Under the pieces are notes generated by a model, which did no database searches, was not told the origin of the DNA, and saw only the letters and a program-made list of their open reading frames with translations. Below, piece by piece: positions 1 to 5,571 of a stretch of 5,571 nucleotides of DNA. The position numbers and the translations under genes are program-made. The stretch's first letter is position 1, and every line of letters starts with the position of its first letter. The stretch is from Candidatus Saccharicenans sp. (lineage in GTDB: Bacteria > Acidobacteriota > Aminicenantia > Aminicenantales > Saccharicenantaceae), in NCBI GenBank assembly GCA_024653405.1, contig JANLGB010000020.1, positions 1 to 5,571 of the forward strand. The letters run 5' to 3'.

Positions 1-1461
1 TTCTCTGGCTTCTGGTGAGGGTCTGAGGAATTCCGCAGGAATAACTGTCATCACCGGAATTCCATCGGCCCAGTCCGTGCCAGGCTCGTAGAAGATTTCG
101 GTGTGCGGGCTGAGAAGTTCTTTCAGGCCACGGAGAGGGGTGATGGGGTCAGCTGGCAAGCCGTTGTAATTGCCCAGCAGCACTTCGACGTCGTCAGCAT
201 TTGGACCGATGACGGCCAGCGATTGGAGAGATTTGGGAAGAGGCAGCGTATCGCCTTTATTCTGGAGAAGAACGATTGATTTTCTGGCCACTTCCAGGGC
301 CAGCAACCGGTGCCCTGGCGAATCCACCACCGAGTAGGGAATCCGGGCAAAAGGAACGCGGTCTTCAGGGTCGAATAGTCCCAGCTTGAAGCGGGCCAGG
401 AAAAGCCTCTTGACCGCGATATCAAGGGTAGCTTCATCAACCAGGCCCTTTTTGACGGCTTCAAGAAGGGCGTTGTAAGCCCGGCCGCAGTTCAGGTCGG
501 TGCCGGCTTTAAGGGCCAGGGCGGCGGCCTCAGCCAGGGTTGACACCAGTTTGTGAGTGGCGTAGATGTCATCTACGGCATCGCAATCCGAAACCACGTA
601 ACCTTCAAAACCCCATTCGCGGCGCAGAATGTCACTGAGCAGGAATGGGCTGCCACAGCAGGGTAGGTTCTGGTAGCGGTTGTAAGCGCACATGACAGAA
701 TAAGCCCGGCCTTCGCGGACGGCCATTTCAAAGTGGGGAAGATAGCTGCTGCGCAGGGTGGGAAAATCCACCACGGCATCAAAGGTGTGGCGGTCGGGTT
801 CCGGCCCGCTGTGGACGGCATAGTGCTTGGCGGTGGCGATGACTTTGAAATACCTAGGGTCTTCTCCCTGCAATCCCCGAATGAAACTAATGGCCATGGT
901 GCCGGTGAGGTAGGGGTCTTCACCGTAGGTTTCCATGCCCCGGCCCCAGCGCGGGTCGCGGAACAGGTTGATGTTGGGCGACCAGAAAGTAAGCCCCTGG
1001 TAAAGCCCACGCTGTCCTCGGCGGGCAGCTTCATGATGTTTAGCTCTGGCTTCATCAGAGATGGCCGTGGCCACCTGATACATCAGAGCGGTGTCCCAGG
1101 TGGCGGCCAGGCCGATGGCCTGGGGGAAAACGGTGGCCAGGCCGGCCCGGGCTACGCCGTGGAGGCATTCATTCCACCAGTTGTATTTTGGTATTCCCAG
1201 TCTATCTATGGCCGGGGCATCGTTCATAACCTGGCTGACCTTCTCTGGCAGTGTCAGCCGGCTGACCAGGTCGATCGCCTGTTGCTCTGGTGTCAGCTCC
1301 GGGTTCATAAAGGGCAGATGGGCCAGCTCTGACTTTGGTGCTGGTTTGCCTGTCTTCTGGCTGCTGGCAGCGGCTGTAACGACCGAACCGATGGCCAGGC
1401 ACAGGCAGATAAGGGCCGAAAGCGACATAGAGGCTGAAAAGAAAACCTTCTTGGCCTTCAT
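1..1461 (-). CDS. Secreted glycoside hydrolase family 3 enzyme (beta-xylosidase/beta-glucosidase type), N-terminal part
   Basis: This enzyme removes terminal beta-linked sugars from oligosaccharides by a retaining mechanism, probably in the periplasm or outside the cell. The frame is open from the ATG at 1461 to the window edge: 487 residues, C-terminus missing. Residues 1-32 look like a signal peptide, with Lys at 2, 4 and 5, a hydrophobic core to about 28, and an Ala-Ala-Ala site at 30-32. The GH3 N-terminal barrel follows. Visible motifs are YNWWNECLHG (93-102), RDPRWGRGMETYGEDP (168-183), the substrate-binding KH pair (212-213) and VSDCDAV (290-296), where D292 aligns with the GH3 nucleophile. 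The C-terminal sandwich domain begins near SIVLLQN (395-401) and continues through AVIGPNADD (416-424). The acid/base residue would lie beyond the edge. NECLHG, the SDCDAV nucleophile motif and the CCGS after the CAYN motif resemble bacterial and plant beta-xylosidases more than BglX. Family assignment is near certain; substrate is an inference. The start is supported by GGAG seven bases upstream. Confidence 0.96.
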   Translation of the reverse strand, partial: MKAKKVFFSASMSLSALICLCLAIGSVVTAAASSQKTGKPAPKSELAHLPFMNPELTPEQQAIDLVSRLTLPEKVSQVMNDAPAIDRLGIPKYNWWNECLHGVARAGLATVFPQAIGLAATWDTALMYQVATAISDEARAKHHEAARRGQRGLYQGLTFWSPNINLFRDPRWGRGMETYGEDPYLTGTMAISFIRGLQGEDPRYFKVIATAKHYAVHSGPEPDRHTFDAVVDFPTLRSSYLPHFEMAVREGRAYSVMCAYNRYQNLPCCGSPFLLSDILRREWGFEGYVVSDCDAVDDIYATHKLVSTLAEAAALALKAGTDLNCGRAYNALLEAVKKGLVDEATLDIAVKRLFLARFKLGLFDPEDRVPFARIPYSVVDSPGHRLLALEVARKSIVLLQNKGDTLPLPKSLQSLAVIGPNADDVEVLLGNYNGLPADPITPLRGLKELLSPHTEIFYEPGTDWADGIPVMTVIPAEFLRPSPEARE

Positions 1462-1468
1462 TTTTTTT

Positions 1469-1472
1469 CTCC
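1469..1472 (-). promoter_or_regulatory. Ribosome binding site of the GH3 gene
   Basis: On the minus strand GGAG is followed by seven A-rich bases and then the ATG at 1461. This fixes the start that also gives a well-formed signal peptide. Confidence 0.7.
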
Positions 1473-1503
1473 GGAAAATCAGGTTGATGAATATCGTAAC
1501 CAT

Positions 1504-1532
1504 AATTTATAAAAATCGCCGCTCGAATACAA
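1504..1532 (-). promoter_or_regulatory. Possible sigma-70-like promoter for the GH3 gene
   Basis: Read on the minus strand, TTGTAT (1527-1532) is followed by a 17-base spacer and TAAATT (1504-1509). An overlapping TATAAA (1506-1511) would give a 15-base spacer. Each hexamer departs from consensus and the area is AT-rich, so the match could be chance. The position, about 40-70 bases before the start codon and downstream of the kinase terminator, is right for a promoter serving GH3 alone. Confidence 0.3.
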
Positions 1533-1705
1533 TGGTAAGGATTCGACCGGTTCAGGCCGCAAGATATTTAGTTTCCGTGCCAAAAGAAGGCGGCTGACTG
1601 GCCATGACAGCCCGGGGCGCCCCGCAAAGAAGAAAAAGAAGAAGAACTATTTGCCAGGGGCCAGCCCGCTCCATTTGGCTACCCAGATGGACTGAAGGAT
1701 GGATC

Positions 1706-1735
1706 AAAAAATTGGGGAATGAGTATTGTGTCCCC
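1706..1735 (-). terminator. Likely intrinsic terminator of the kinase gene
   Basis: Just after the kinase TAA (1740-1742), the minus strand reads GGGGA (1731-1735), a 12-base loop and TCCCC (1714-1718). It then has AA and a run of six T (1706-1711). The short GC-rich stem plus T-run is the usual form of a Rho-independent terminator. The stem is only 5 bp and two bases separate it from the T-run, so it may be weak. It sits about five bases past the stop codon and before the GH3 promoter region, which suggests the kinase and GH3 are separate transcripts. Confidence 0.5.
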
Positions 1736-1739
1736 CGTT

Positions 1740-3797
1740 TTATTCAGGAGGGGACCAGGCCAGGCAGGCTTTTTCAAATAAGAAAGTGGCGGCAATATAG
1801 AGTTCGGCCGAAACCGCATACGACTTCCTTCGGGCTTCCTGCTCGGCCTGGTTGAGGTAGTCATTGCCCCAGTCAAACAGCCAGCTGTCATCCGGCTTGG
1901 TTTGCTCTTTTATTCTTTCTGCAGTTTTCCTGGTGTTCAGGGCCATCATTCTTAATTTTTGCAGGTCGGCTGGTTCATCCCCGCCTTTAAGACTCATGCT
2001 ATAGACCTGGTTAAGAATTTTATAGAGGGTCTCAGCCGAGCTGAAATCATTCTTATCGTAGGCGGCCTGGGCTTCCTTTTCTTTTTCCGAAGCCACCCAG
2101 AACAGCAAATTTCCCTTGCCGGCCTGCATTTTTTTCTCAGCCTGGAGCCGGGACTGTTCCATAATTTTCCGGGCTTCATCGGCCCGCTCTTTTTCCTGGA
2201 CCTGGTCCAGGAGCCGGCGCAACCGGGTTTCCCCGTGAGCCAGGCGGCCGCGGGATTCTTCTATTTTACCCGCTTTTTCCAGCTGCTGGCTCTCAGCGAC
2301 TTTAGTTTCAACTTCGTCCAGCATCTTCTGGTAGGGAGATCCGGCTGGCAGCGAGGCCCGCAGCTCGGACAGTTTTTTCTGGAAGGCTTCAGGGTTCTTC
2401 ATCTGGAGGTATTGGTAGCTCTCCCTGAGCATGGTGGCCACGAATGGCGGCAGGTCGGGAGACACTTTCGACGTCGGGCCGGATTCAGCTGGTGTCCGGT
2501 CCTGGTCAGGTTGGATTGGAGGTGGCCCGCCGGGGCCAGCAGGCGGTTCGGCCCGGCGTTCAGTGGCCACCTTTGAGCCAGAAAGAAATGTAAACAGGGT
2601 CTTATCCAGCAGTTTCTTAATCAAAGAGCCAGCGGCCAGGATGACGATGAACAGCAGTAAGGCCGACAAGACTTTTCTAGTCCTGGATTTCTTGGGGGAT
2701 GAAGTAATCTTGATGACCTCAGGAGACTGGAGCTCCATCGGAGTGAAAACCGGTCTGGCCGGCTGTCCTTGGTCATAGGGAGCAGGGGAGGCAGTCGGCG
2801 GAGTTTTCCTGGTGTAGTCAGCCGGTCTCCGGGTGGATGAGGGCTCTTCCTGAAGGGCCCTAAAATCAAGAAGCAGTTCCTCGGCCGACTGGTAGCGTTC
2901 GGCTGGATTCTTTTGGAGGCACTTCAGGATTATCCGGCTCATTTCGTCTGAGAGCCGGGGATTAAGTTCTCGCGGGTCGGGCGGAGTTTCCAGCTTATGC
3001 TTGAGAGCCAGGCTGAGGGGCGTTTCACCCTTGAACGGAGTCTCACCCGTCACCATTTCATATAGGATAACTCCGAGCGAATATAAGTCCGACCTCTGGT
3101 CGGCCTCCAGGCCCTCGACCTGTTCCGGGGACATGTACTCGGGTGTGCCCAGAATCATACCTTTCTGGGTCAGGCCCGGCTGTTGCCGGGACCGGGCCAA
3201 GCCAAAATCCATTATCTTAGCATTTCCTTCCTGGTCGATCATTATGTTGTGAGGCTTCAGGTCGCGGTGGATGATGCCGAAATGATGGGCTTCAGCCAAC
3301 CCCTCCGCCACCTGTCGGGCAATGGTCCTGGCTTTTGGTTCGTTCAGGTGGCCGGTCCGGCGGATAAAGCGCTTGAGGTCTTCTCCCTGGATGTATTCCA
3401 TGGTGATGAAAAGGGAAAAGCCCTCTGCTCCCAGGTCATAAAGGCGGCAGACATGGCGATGGGATATCTGGCGGGCCAGCTTCAGCTCAGCCTGGAAACG
3501 TTCAATCAGCCTGGGTTCCAGCGAGATTTCGGGCCGGAGAAACTTAAGGGCCACCACTTCTTTGAGTTTCTGGTCATAGACCCGATAGACGGCTCCCATC
3601 CCGCCTTCGCCCAGGAATTCTATGACTTCATACCGCCCGCCGATTACCGTGCCCCGGCTGAACCTTCCCCGCGGCGTTTGATAGGTTTTGGTTACACCGT
3701 ATTCGGATTTTTCAACAGGAGTGCCAAGCTCGGTGCCGCAGTAGCCGCAGAAACGGGTATCCTGGGCGTTTTCTTTTCCGCAGTTGGGACATTTCAT
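1740..3797 (-). CDS. Transmembrane Hanks-type Ser/Thr protein kinase with N-terminal zinc ribbon and helical C-terminal region
   Basis: This protein should phosphorylate Ser/Thr residues on cytoplasmic targets and itself; targets are unknown. All 685 residues are present. Residues 1-21 form a zinc ribbon (C3, C6, C17, C20). The kinase domain spans about 56-315: glycine loop GEGGMGAV (63-70), ATP-binding K85 in VALK, probable helix-C E104, catalytic loop HRDLKPHN (177-184) with D179, DFG (197-199), and activation segment ending GTPEYMSPE (217-225). All catalytic residues are present, so it should be active, and as an RD kinase it is probably switched on by phosphorylation of the activation loop (T210 and T218 are candidates). 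A proline-rich linker follows, then basic KKSRTRK (369-375) and one transmembrane helix (about 376-393). By the positive-inside rule the kinase faces the cytoplasm and residues 395-685 lie outside. That part has a Pro-rich stretch (414-450) and charged helices resembling TPR or coiled-coil structure. PknB family is certain; the ligand is unknown. Confidence 0.97.
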   Translation of the reverse strand: MKCPNCGKENAQDTRFCGYCGTELGTPVEKSEYGVTKTYQTPRGRFSRGTVIGGRYEVIEFLGEGGMGAVYRVYDQKLKEVVALKFLRPEISLEPRLIERFQAELKLARQISHRHVCRLYDLGAEGFSLFITMEYIQGEDLKRFIRRTGHLNEPKARTIARQVAEGLAEAHHFGIIHRDLKPHNIMIDQEGNAKIMDFGLARSRQQPGLTQKGMILGTPEYMSPEQVEGLEADQRSDLYSLGVILYEMVTGETPFKGETPLSLALKHKLETPPDPRELNPRLSDEMSRIILKCLQKNPAERYQSAEELLLDFRALQEEPSSTRRPADYTRKTPPTASPAPYDQGQPARPVFTPMELQSPEVIKITSSPKKSRTRKVLSALLLFIVILAAGSLIKKLLDKTLFTFLSGSKVATERRAEPPAGPGGPPPIQPDQDRTPAESGPTSKVSPDLPPFVATMLRESYQYLQMKNPEAFQKKLSELRASLPAGSPYQKMLDEVETKVAESQQLEKAGKIEESRGRLAHGETRLRRLLDQVQEKERADEARKIMEQSRLQAEKKMQAGKGNLLFWVASEKEKEAQAAYDKNDFSSAETLYKILNQVYSMSLKGGDEPADLQKLRMMALNTRKTAERIKEQTKPDDSWLFDWGNDYLNQAEQEARRKSYAVSAELYIAATFLFEKACLAWSPPE

Positions 3798-3820
3798 TAT
3801 TTTTTGCTCTGGTTAATTTC

Positions 3821-3849
3821 AGAATACCAGCTAATATCAGGGCAGTCAA
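3821..3849 (-). promoter_or_regulatory. Sigma-70-type promoter of the kinase gene
   Basis: On the minus strand TTGACT (3844-3849) is followed by exactly 17 bases and TATTCT (3821-3826). Each hexamer is close to consensus and the spacing is ideal. A transcript would begin near 3814, leaving a leader of about 17 bases before the ATG at 3797. Only a weak Shine-Dalgarno match (AGAG) lies in that leader. A small inverted repeat, TCAA-N4-TTGA (3850-3861), abuts the -35 box and could be an operator, but its arms are only four bases. The rest of the 3798-4009 intergenic region shows no other clear signal. Confidence 0.6.
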
Positions 3850-3990
3850 TCAATCATTTGAGGGGCAGGAATGATTTTGACTCCATAAATATATACGAAC
3901 AACCAGGCCATTTCTTTCATTTAATTTTTTTTGGGCAGATCTCTGGCCAGAATTGAAAGATAAAAGATTCAAAGGGTTAGGTGCGATAAT

Positions 3991-3998
3991 AAAGGAGG
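3991..3998 (+). promoter_or_regulatory. Strong Shine-Dalgarno that decides the start of the small membrane protein
   Basis: AAAGGAGG lies 11 bases before the ATG at 4010. The spacing is slightly long, but this is the best ribosome binding site in the window. The in-frame TTG at 3953, which would add 19 residues, has no comparable site upstream, so the ATG is preferred. Confidence 0.55.
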
Positions 3999-4009
3999 CA
4001 CTGGCCTCG

Positions 4010-4369
4010 ATGAGTTCATACTCAGCACTCAGAGTTTCAGAAATATTCGATAATTGGCTGGAACTTATGGGCGCTTCGCTGCAGCGCCTGTTATTATTTT
4101 CTAAGATATTTGGCCTGGCTGCATTTCTTTTTGGGATATTTGCGGCTGCCAATGATGCCTACCTTGCCTTGTGGATTCAGGTTTATGAGGCAAAAGAACC
4201 TGGTAACCTGGGTGTCTTATGGGCCTTACTGGCCGATGCCACCACAGGCCTCCTCTTGGGCTTGCCTGTGGCTATCGTTTACCTTGCTCTCTATGCCCTG
4301 GCCGCAGGAATTTTTATCGGTTGTAAAGGCAAGAGAGCAAAGGCCTTTTTGCCGTCGGCCAGGCAATAA
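4010..4369 (+). CDS. Small membrane protein resembling the C-terminal half of a MotA/TolQ/ExbB proton channel
   Basis: The product has 119 residues with two hydrophobic segments (about 26-50 and 76-103), a short polar loop between them and a basic tail (105-119). The second segment carries ADATTGLLLGLPVAIVYLA (75-93). This resembles the ExbB/TolQ/MotA signature in which a Thr-containing helix is followed by a Gly-Leu and an Ala-Ile-Pro pattern. Known members couple proton flow to envelope work and have an extra N-terminal helix and a GLLGTV-type second helix. Here the first helix is absent and the second lacks an obvious conserved Thr. The frame stays open upstream to a stop at 3878-3880 but without an ATG or a hydrophobic stretch typical of helix 1. 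It may be a truncated remnant or a small divergent protein. Many codons end in A or T, unlike the neighbouring genes. It is divergent from the kinase and ends 22 bases from the GH2 stop, tail to tail. No ExbD/TolR partner is visible. Confidence 0.6.
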   Translation: MSSYSALRVSEIFDNWLELMGASLQRLLLFSKIFGLAAFLFGIFAAANDAYLALWIQVYEAKEPGNLGVLWALLADATTGLLLGLPVAIVYLALYALAAGIFIGCKGKRAKAFLPSARQ

Positions 4370-4391
4370 CAAGTCAGGGCTGGCTAACCTC

Positions 4392-5571
4392 TTATTTAAT
4401 CGGCTGCAGGCTGAAGGACCAGGAATAGGCCTGGGGTTTGATCAGGTACTGGGGATGGGGTTTGGCCCCCCAGGAATCATCGCCGCCGACTCCCATCTGG
4501 GCCAGGTCGAGGCACAGGTAGAGGTTGCTTTGCCTCGGGACGTCGATAAAATGTTTCTCCCCGCGCCGGTTGAGCGTCAGGTCTTCTGGGGTGTAGGGAA
4601 TGGCTGAAAATCCAAACAGCGGCTGACCGCTGAATTTAAGTCCGCGGCCGCTTTTGTTCTTTATTATCAGCCATCTGGTATCGGTGCGCTGGCCAAATTC
4701 CTGGGCGCTGACGTAGGGAATAACCTGTTCGTCTTTGTTGGTCCTGTAAATACCGACGAAAGCCGAGGTCTTGCGGTCGCAGTAATTTTCGTGCGGGCCG
4801 CGGCCGTAATATTCAATTTCTTCCAGACCGTCAGCCAGTCCGAAAAGCATTCCCAGCCGTGGAATCTCGGGCAGCTGGTCCGGCTTGGCCGGCCTGAACT
4901 CGTTGCCGACCGTAATCGTTCCGTCCGGGGCCACCGCATAGGTAACGGTATGGCTGGCTTCGACCGAGGGCAGGAAGAATTCGACCCGGACCACCACCCG
5001 CCCCGATTTTTCCTTGCTGACCTGGAAAGCTTTCACCCGGCGGTTGAGGCTGGCCTCCCGCCACACCTTGAGCCGCTGGGGCATCCGGTTGCCGAAGTCA
5101 TTGTCGGTTGGGGCCCTCCAGAAATTAGGGAGCGGCCCTTCCTTCAGCAGTTCAACGTTCTGGAAGCGGTAGGAGGTCAGTCGACCTTCGGCCCGGTTAA
5201 AGGTCAGGACAAAGTCCTGGCCGCTGACGGTGATTTCCTGCTTATTTCGCTTGTTCTCTTTAATTCTGAGTTTCGGCAACTTGGAAGCGGGCTGGCTGGA
5301 CCGGACCTCGGGCGCCAGGTTCTGGCTTGAGCTGGCCTGGCCTTCCTTGATTTTAAGCTGTTCCGAAGCGATCAGATGGTCGGCCGGTACCAGTCCCTGA
5401 GCCAGGTCATGTTTATTGTGCAGTCCCAGGTTGAGGAAAAATTCGCCGTCGGCTTTAAGGACTTCGGCCGGCAGTTTTAATCTTATTTCTTCCTCTTTCC
5501 AGGGTAGAACGGTGGGGCAGGCGGCCGAACCTTCGGCTACCGGCTGGCCGTCTTTTAAGAGCTTCCAGCGG
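4392..5571 (-). CDS. lacZ: GH2 beta-galactosidase (LacZ type), C-terminal part
   Basis: The frame is open from the right edge to the TAA at 4392-4394, giving the last 392 residues of a protein normally near 1000 long. The catalytic barrel and its glutamates lie outside the window. Fragment residues 1 to about 92 match the beta-sandwich before the last domain: a WKLLKDG start, an ALPW-like KLP strand pattern and GEFFLNLG. A Ser/Gln/Ala/Pro-containing linker follows at about 75-97. Residues from about 103 to 390 are the beta-galactosidase small-chain domain, with GPLPNFWRAPTDNDFGN (about 145-161), YYGRGPHENYCDR (254-266) and MGVGGDDSWG (359-368), all hallmark LacZ motifs that shape the active-site rim. 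The enzyme family hydrolyses terminal beta-galactosides; related GH2 members differ in substrate, so galactose specificity is likely but not proven here. No start codon is visible; TTG at 5277-5279 is an internal Leu codon. Location in the cell cannot be judged without the N-terminus. Confidence 0.95.
   Translation of the reverse strand, partial: RWKLLKDGQPVAEGSAACPTVLPWKEEEIRLKLPAEVLKADGEFFLNLGLHNKHDLAQGLVPADHLIASEQLKIKEGQASSSQNLAPEVRSSQPASKLPKLRIKENKRNKQEITVSGQDFVLTFNRAEGRLTSYRFQNVELLKEGPLPNFWRAPTDNDFGNRMPQRLKVWREASLNRRVKAFQVSKEKSGRVVVRVEFFLPSVEASHTVTYAVAPDGTITVGNEFRPAKPDQLPEIPRLGMLFGLADGLEEIEYYGRGPHENYCDRKTSAFVGIYRTNKDEQVIPYVSAQEFGQRTDTRWLIIKNKSGRGLKFSGQPLFGFSAIPYTPEDLTLNRRGEKHFIDVPRQSNLYLCLDLAQMGVGGDDSWGAKPHPQYLIKPQAYSWSFSLQPIK

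Noticed and set aside
733..1597. Two overlapping plus-strand open frames and several minus-strand frames across the GH3 gene
   Set aside because: They are out of frame with the continuous GH3 reading frame, which carries all the family motifs, so they are shadows.
1613..1624. Perfect 12-base palindrome CGGGGCGCCCCG
   Set aside because: It has no loop for a stable hairpin, no T-run next to it and no second copy, and a single short GC-rich palindrome is expected by chance.
1959..2576. 205-residue plus-strand open frame opposite the kinase C-terminal part
   Set aside because: It is fully antisense to a well-supported coding frame, has no recognisable domain, and its Phe/Leu/Gly-rich composition is what the complement of Lys/Glu/Ala-rich helices gives.
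859..3390. Same 13-base string GGTCTTCTCCCTG near 859 and 3377
   Set aside because: In both places it encodes Gln-Gly-Glu-Asp in unrelated proteins (GH3 and kinase), so it is a codon-level coincidence and not a repeat element.
3183..3956. 257-residue plus-strand open frame opposite the kinase domain
   Set aside because: It lies antisense to conserved kinase motifs (including HRDLKPHN and the glycine loop), has no recognisable family, and runs on into the intergenic region only by chance.
3953..4009. TTG start adding 19 residues to the small membrane protein
   Set aside because: There is no Shine-Dalgarno before the TTG, whereas AAAGGAGG precedes the ATG at 4010. The extra residues do look compatible with an ExbB-like cytoplasmic helix, so the longer form is not fully excluded.
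4325..4350. Hairpin AAAGGC-N12-GCCTTT followed by T residues, possible plus-strand terminator
   Set aside because: It lies inside the last codons of the small membrane protein, part of the T-run is used up in the stem, and the stem is weak in GC.
4791..5330. 179-residue plus-strand open frame across the GH2 gene
   Set aside because: It is antisense to the LacZ-type frame carrying FWRAPTDND and related motifs, with no motif of its own.

Overview
The window is bacterial chromosomal DNA of about 50-55% GC by eye. It carries two carbohydrate-active enzyme genes that run off its two ends, a complete membrane-anchored Ser/Thr protein kinase gene between them, and one small membrane-protein gene on the opposite strand. 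The kinase combines an N-terminal zinc ribbon, a Hanks-type kinase domain, one transmembrane helix and a helical C-terminal part. Together with a secreted GH3 enzyme and a LacZ-type GH2 enzyme, this resembles genomes of the Acidobacteriota / Candidatus Aminicenantes group. That placement is an inference from protein style, not from a marker gene.

Layout. Bases 1-1461 (minus) hold the N-terminal 487 residues of a secreted GH3 glycosidase of the beta-xylosidase/beta-glucosidase type, cut by the left edge. Bases 1462-1739 are non-coding and hold its ribosome binding site, a possible promoter, and a likely intrinsic terminator for the kinase gene upstream. Bases 1740-3797 (minus) hold the 685-residue kinase. 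Bases 3798-4009 are a divergent intergenic region with a good sigma-70-type promoter for the kinase. Bases 4010-4369 (plus) hold a 119-residue membrane protein that looks like the last two helices of a MotA/TolQ/ExbB proton channel. Bases 4392-5571 (minus) hold the C-terminal 392 residues of a GH2 beta-galactosidase, cut by the right edge.

How they fit together. The three minus-strand genes are separated by gaps, and the kinase has its own promoter and probable terminator, so they do not look like one tight operon. GH3 and GH2 could both act on plant or microbial oligosaccharides. The kinase, with a predicted extracytoplasmic C-terminal region, could be an envelope sensor, but nothing in the sequence ties it directly to the sugar enzymes. 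No RNA genes, CRISPR array, insertion sequence or phage genes were seen. The most unusual items are the truncated, atypical ExbB-like gene and the two-ended kinase architecture. I did not find convincing evidence of a wholly new system.
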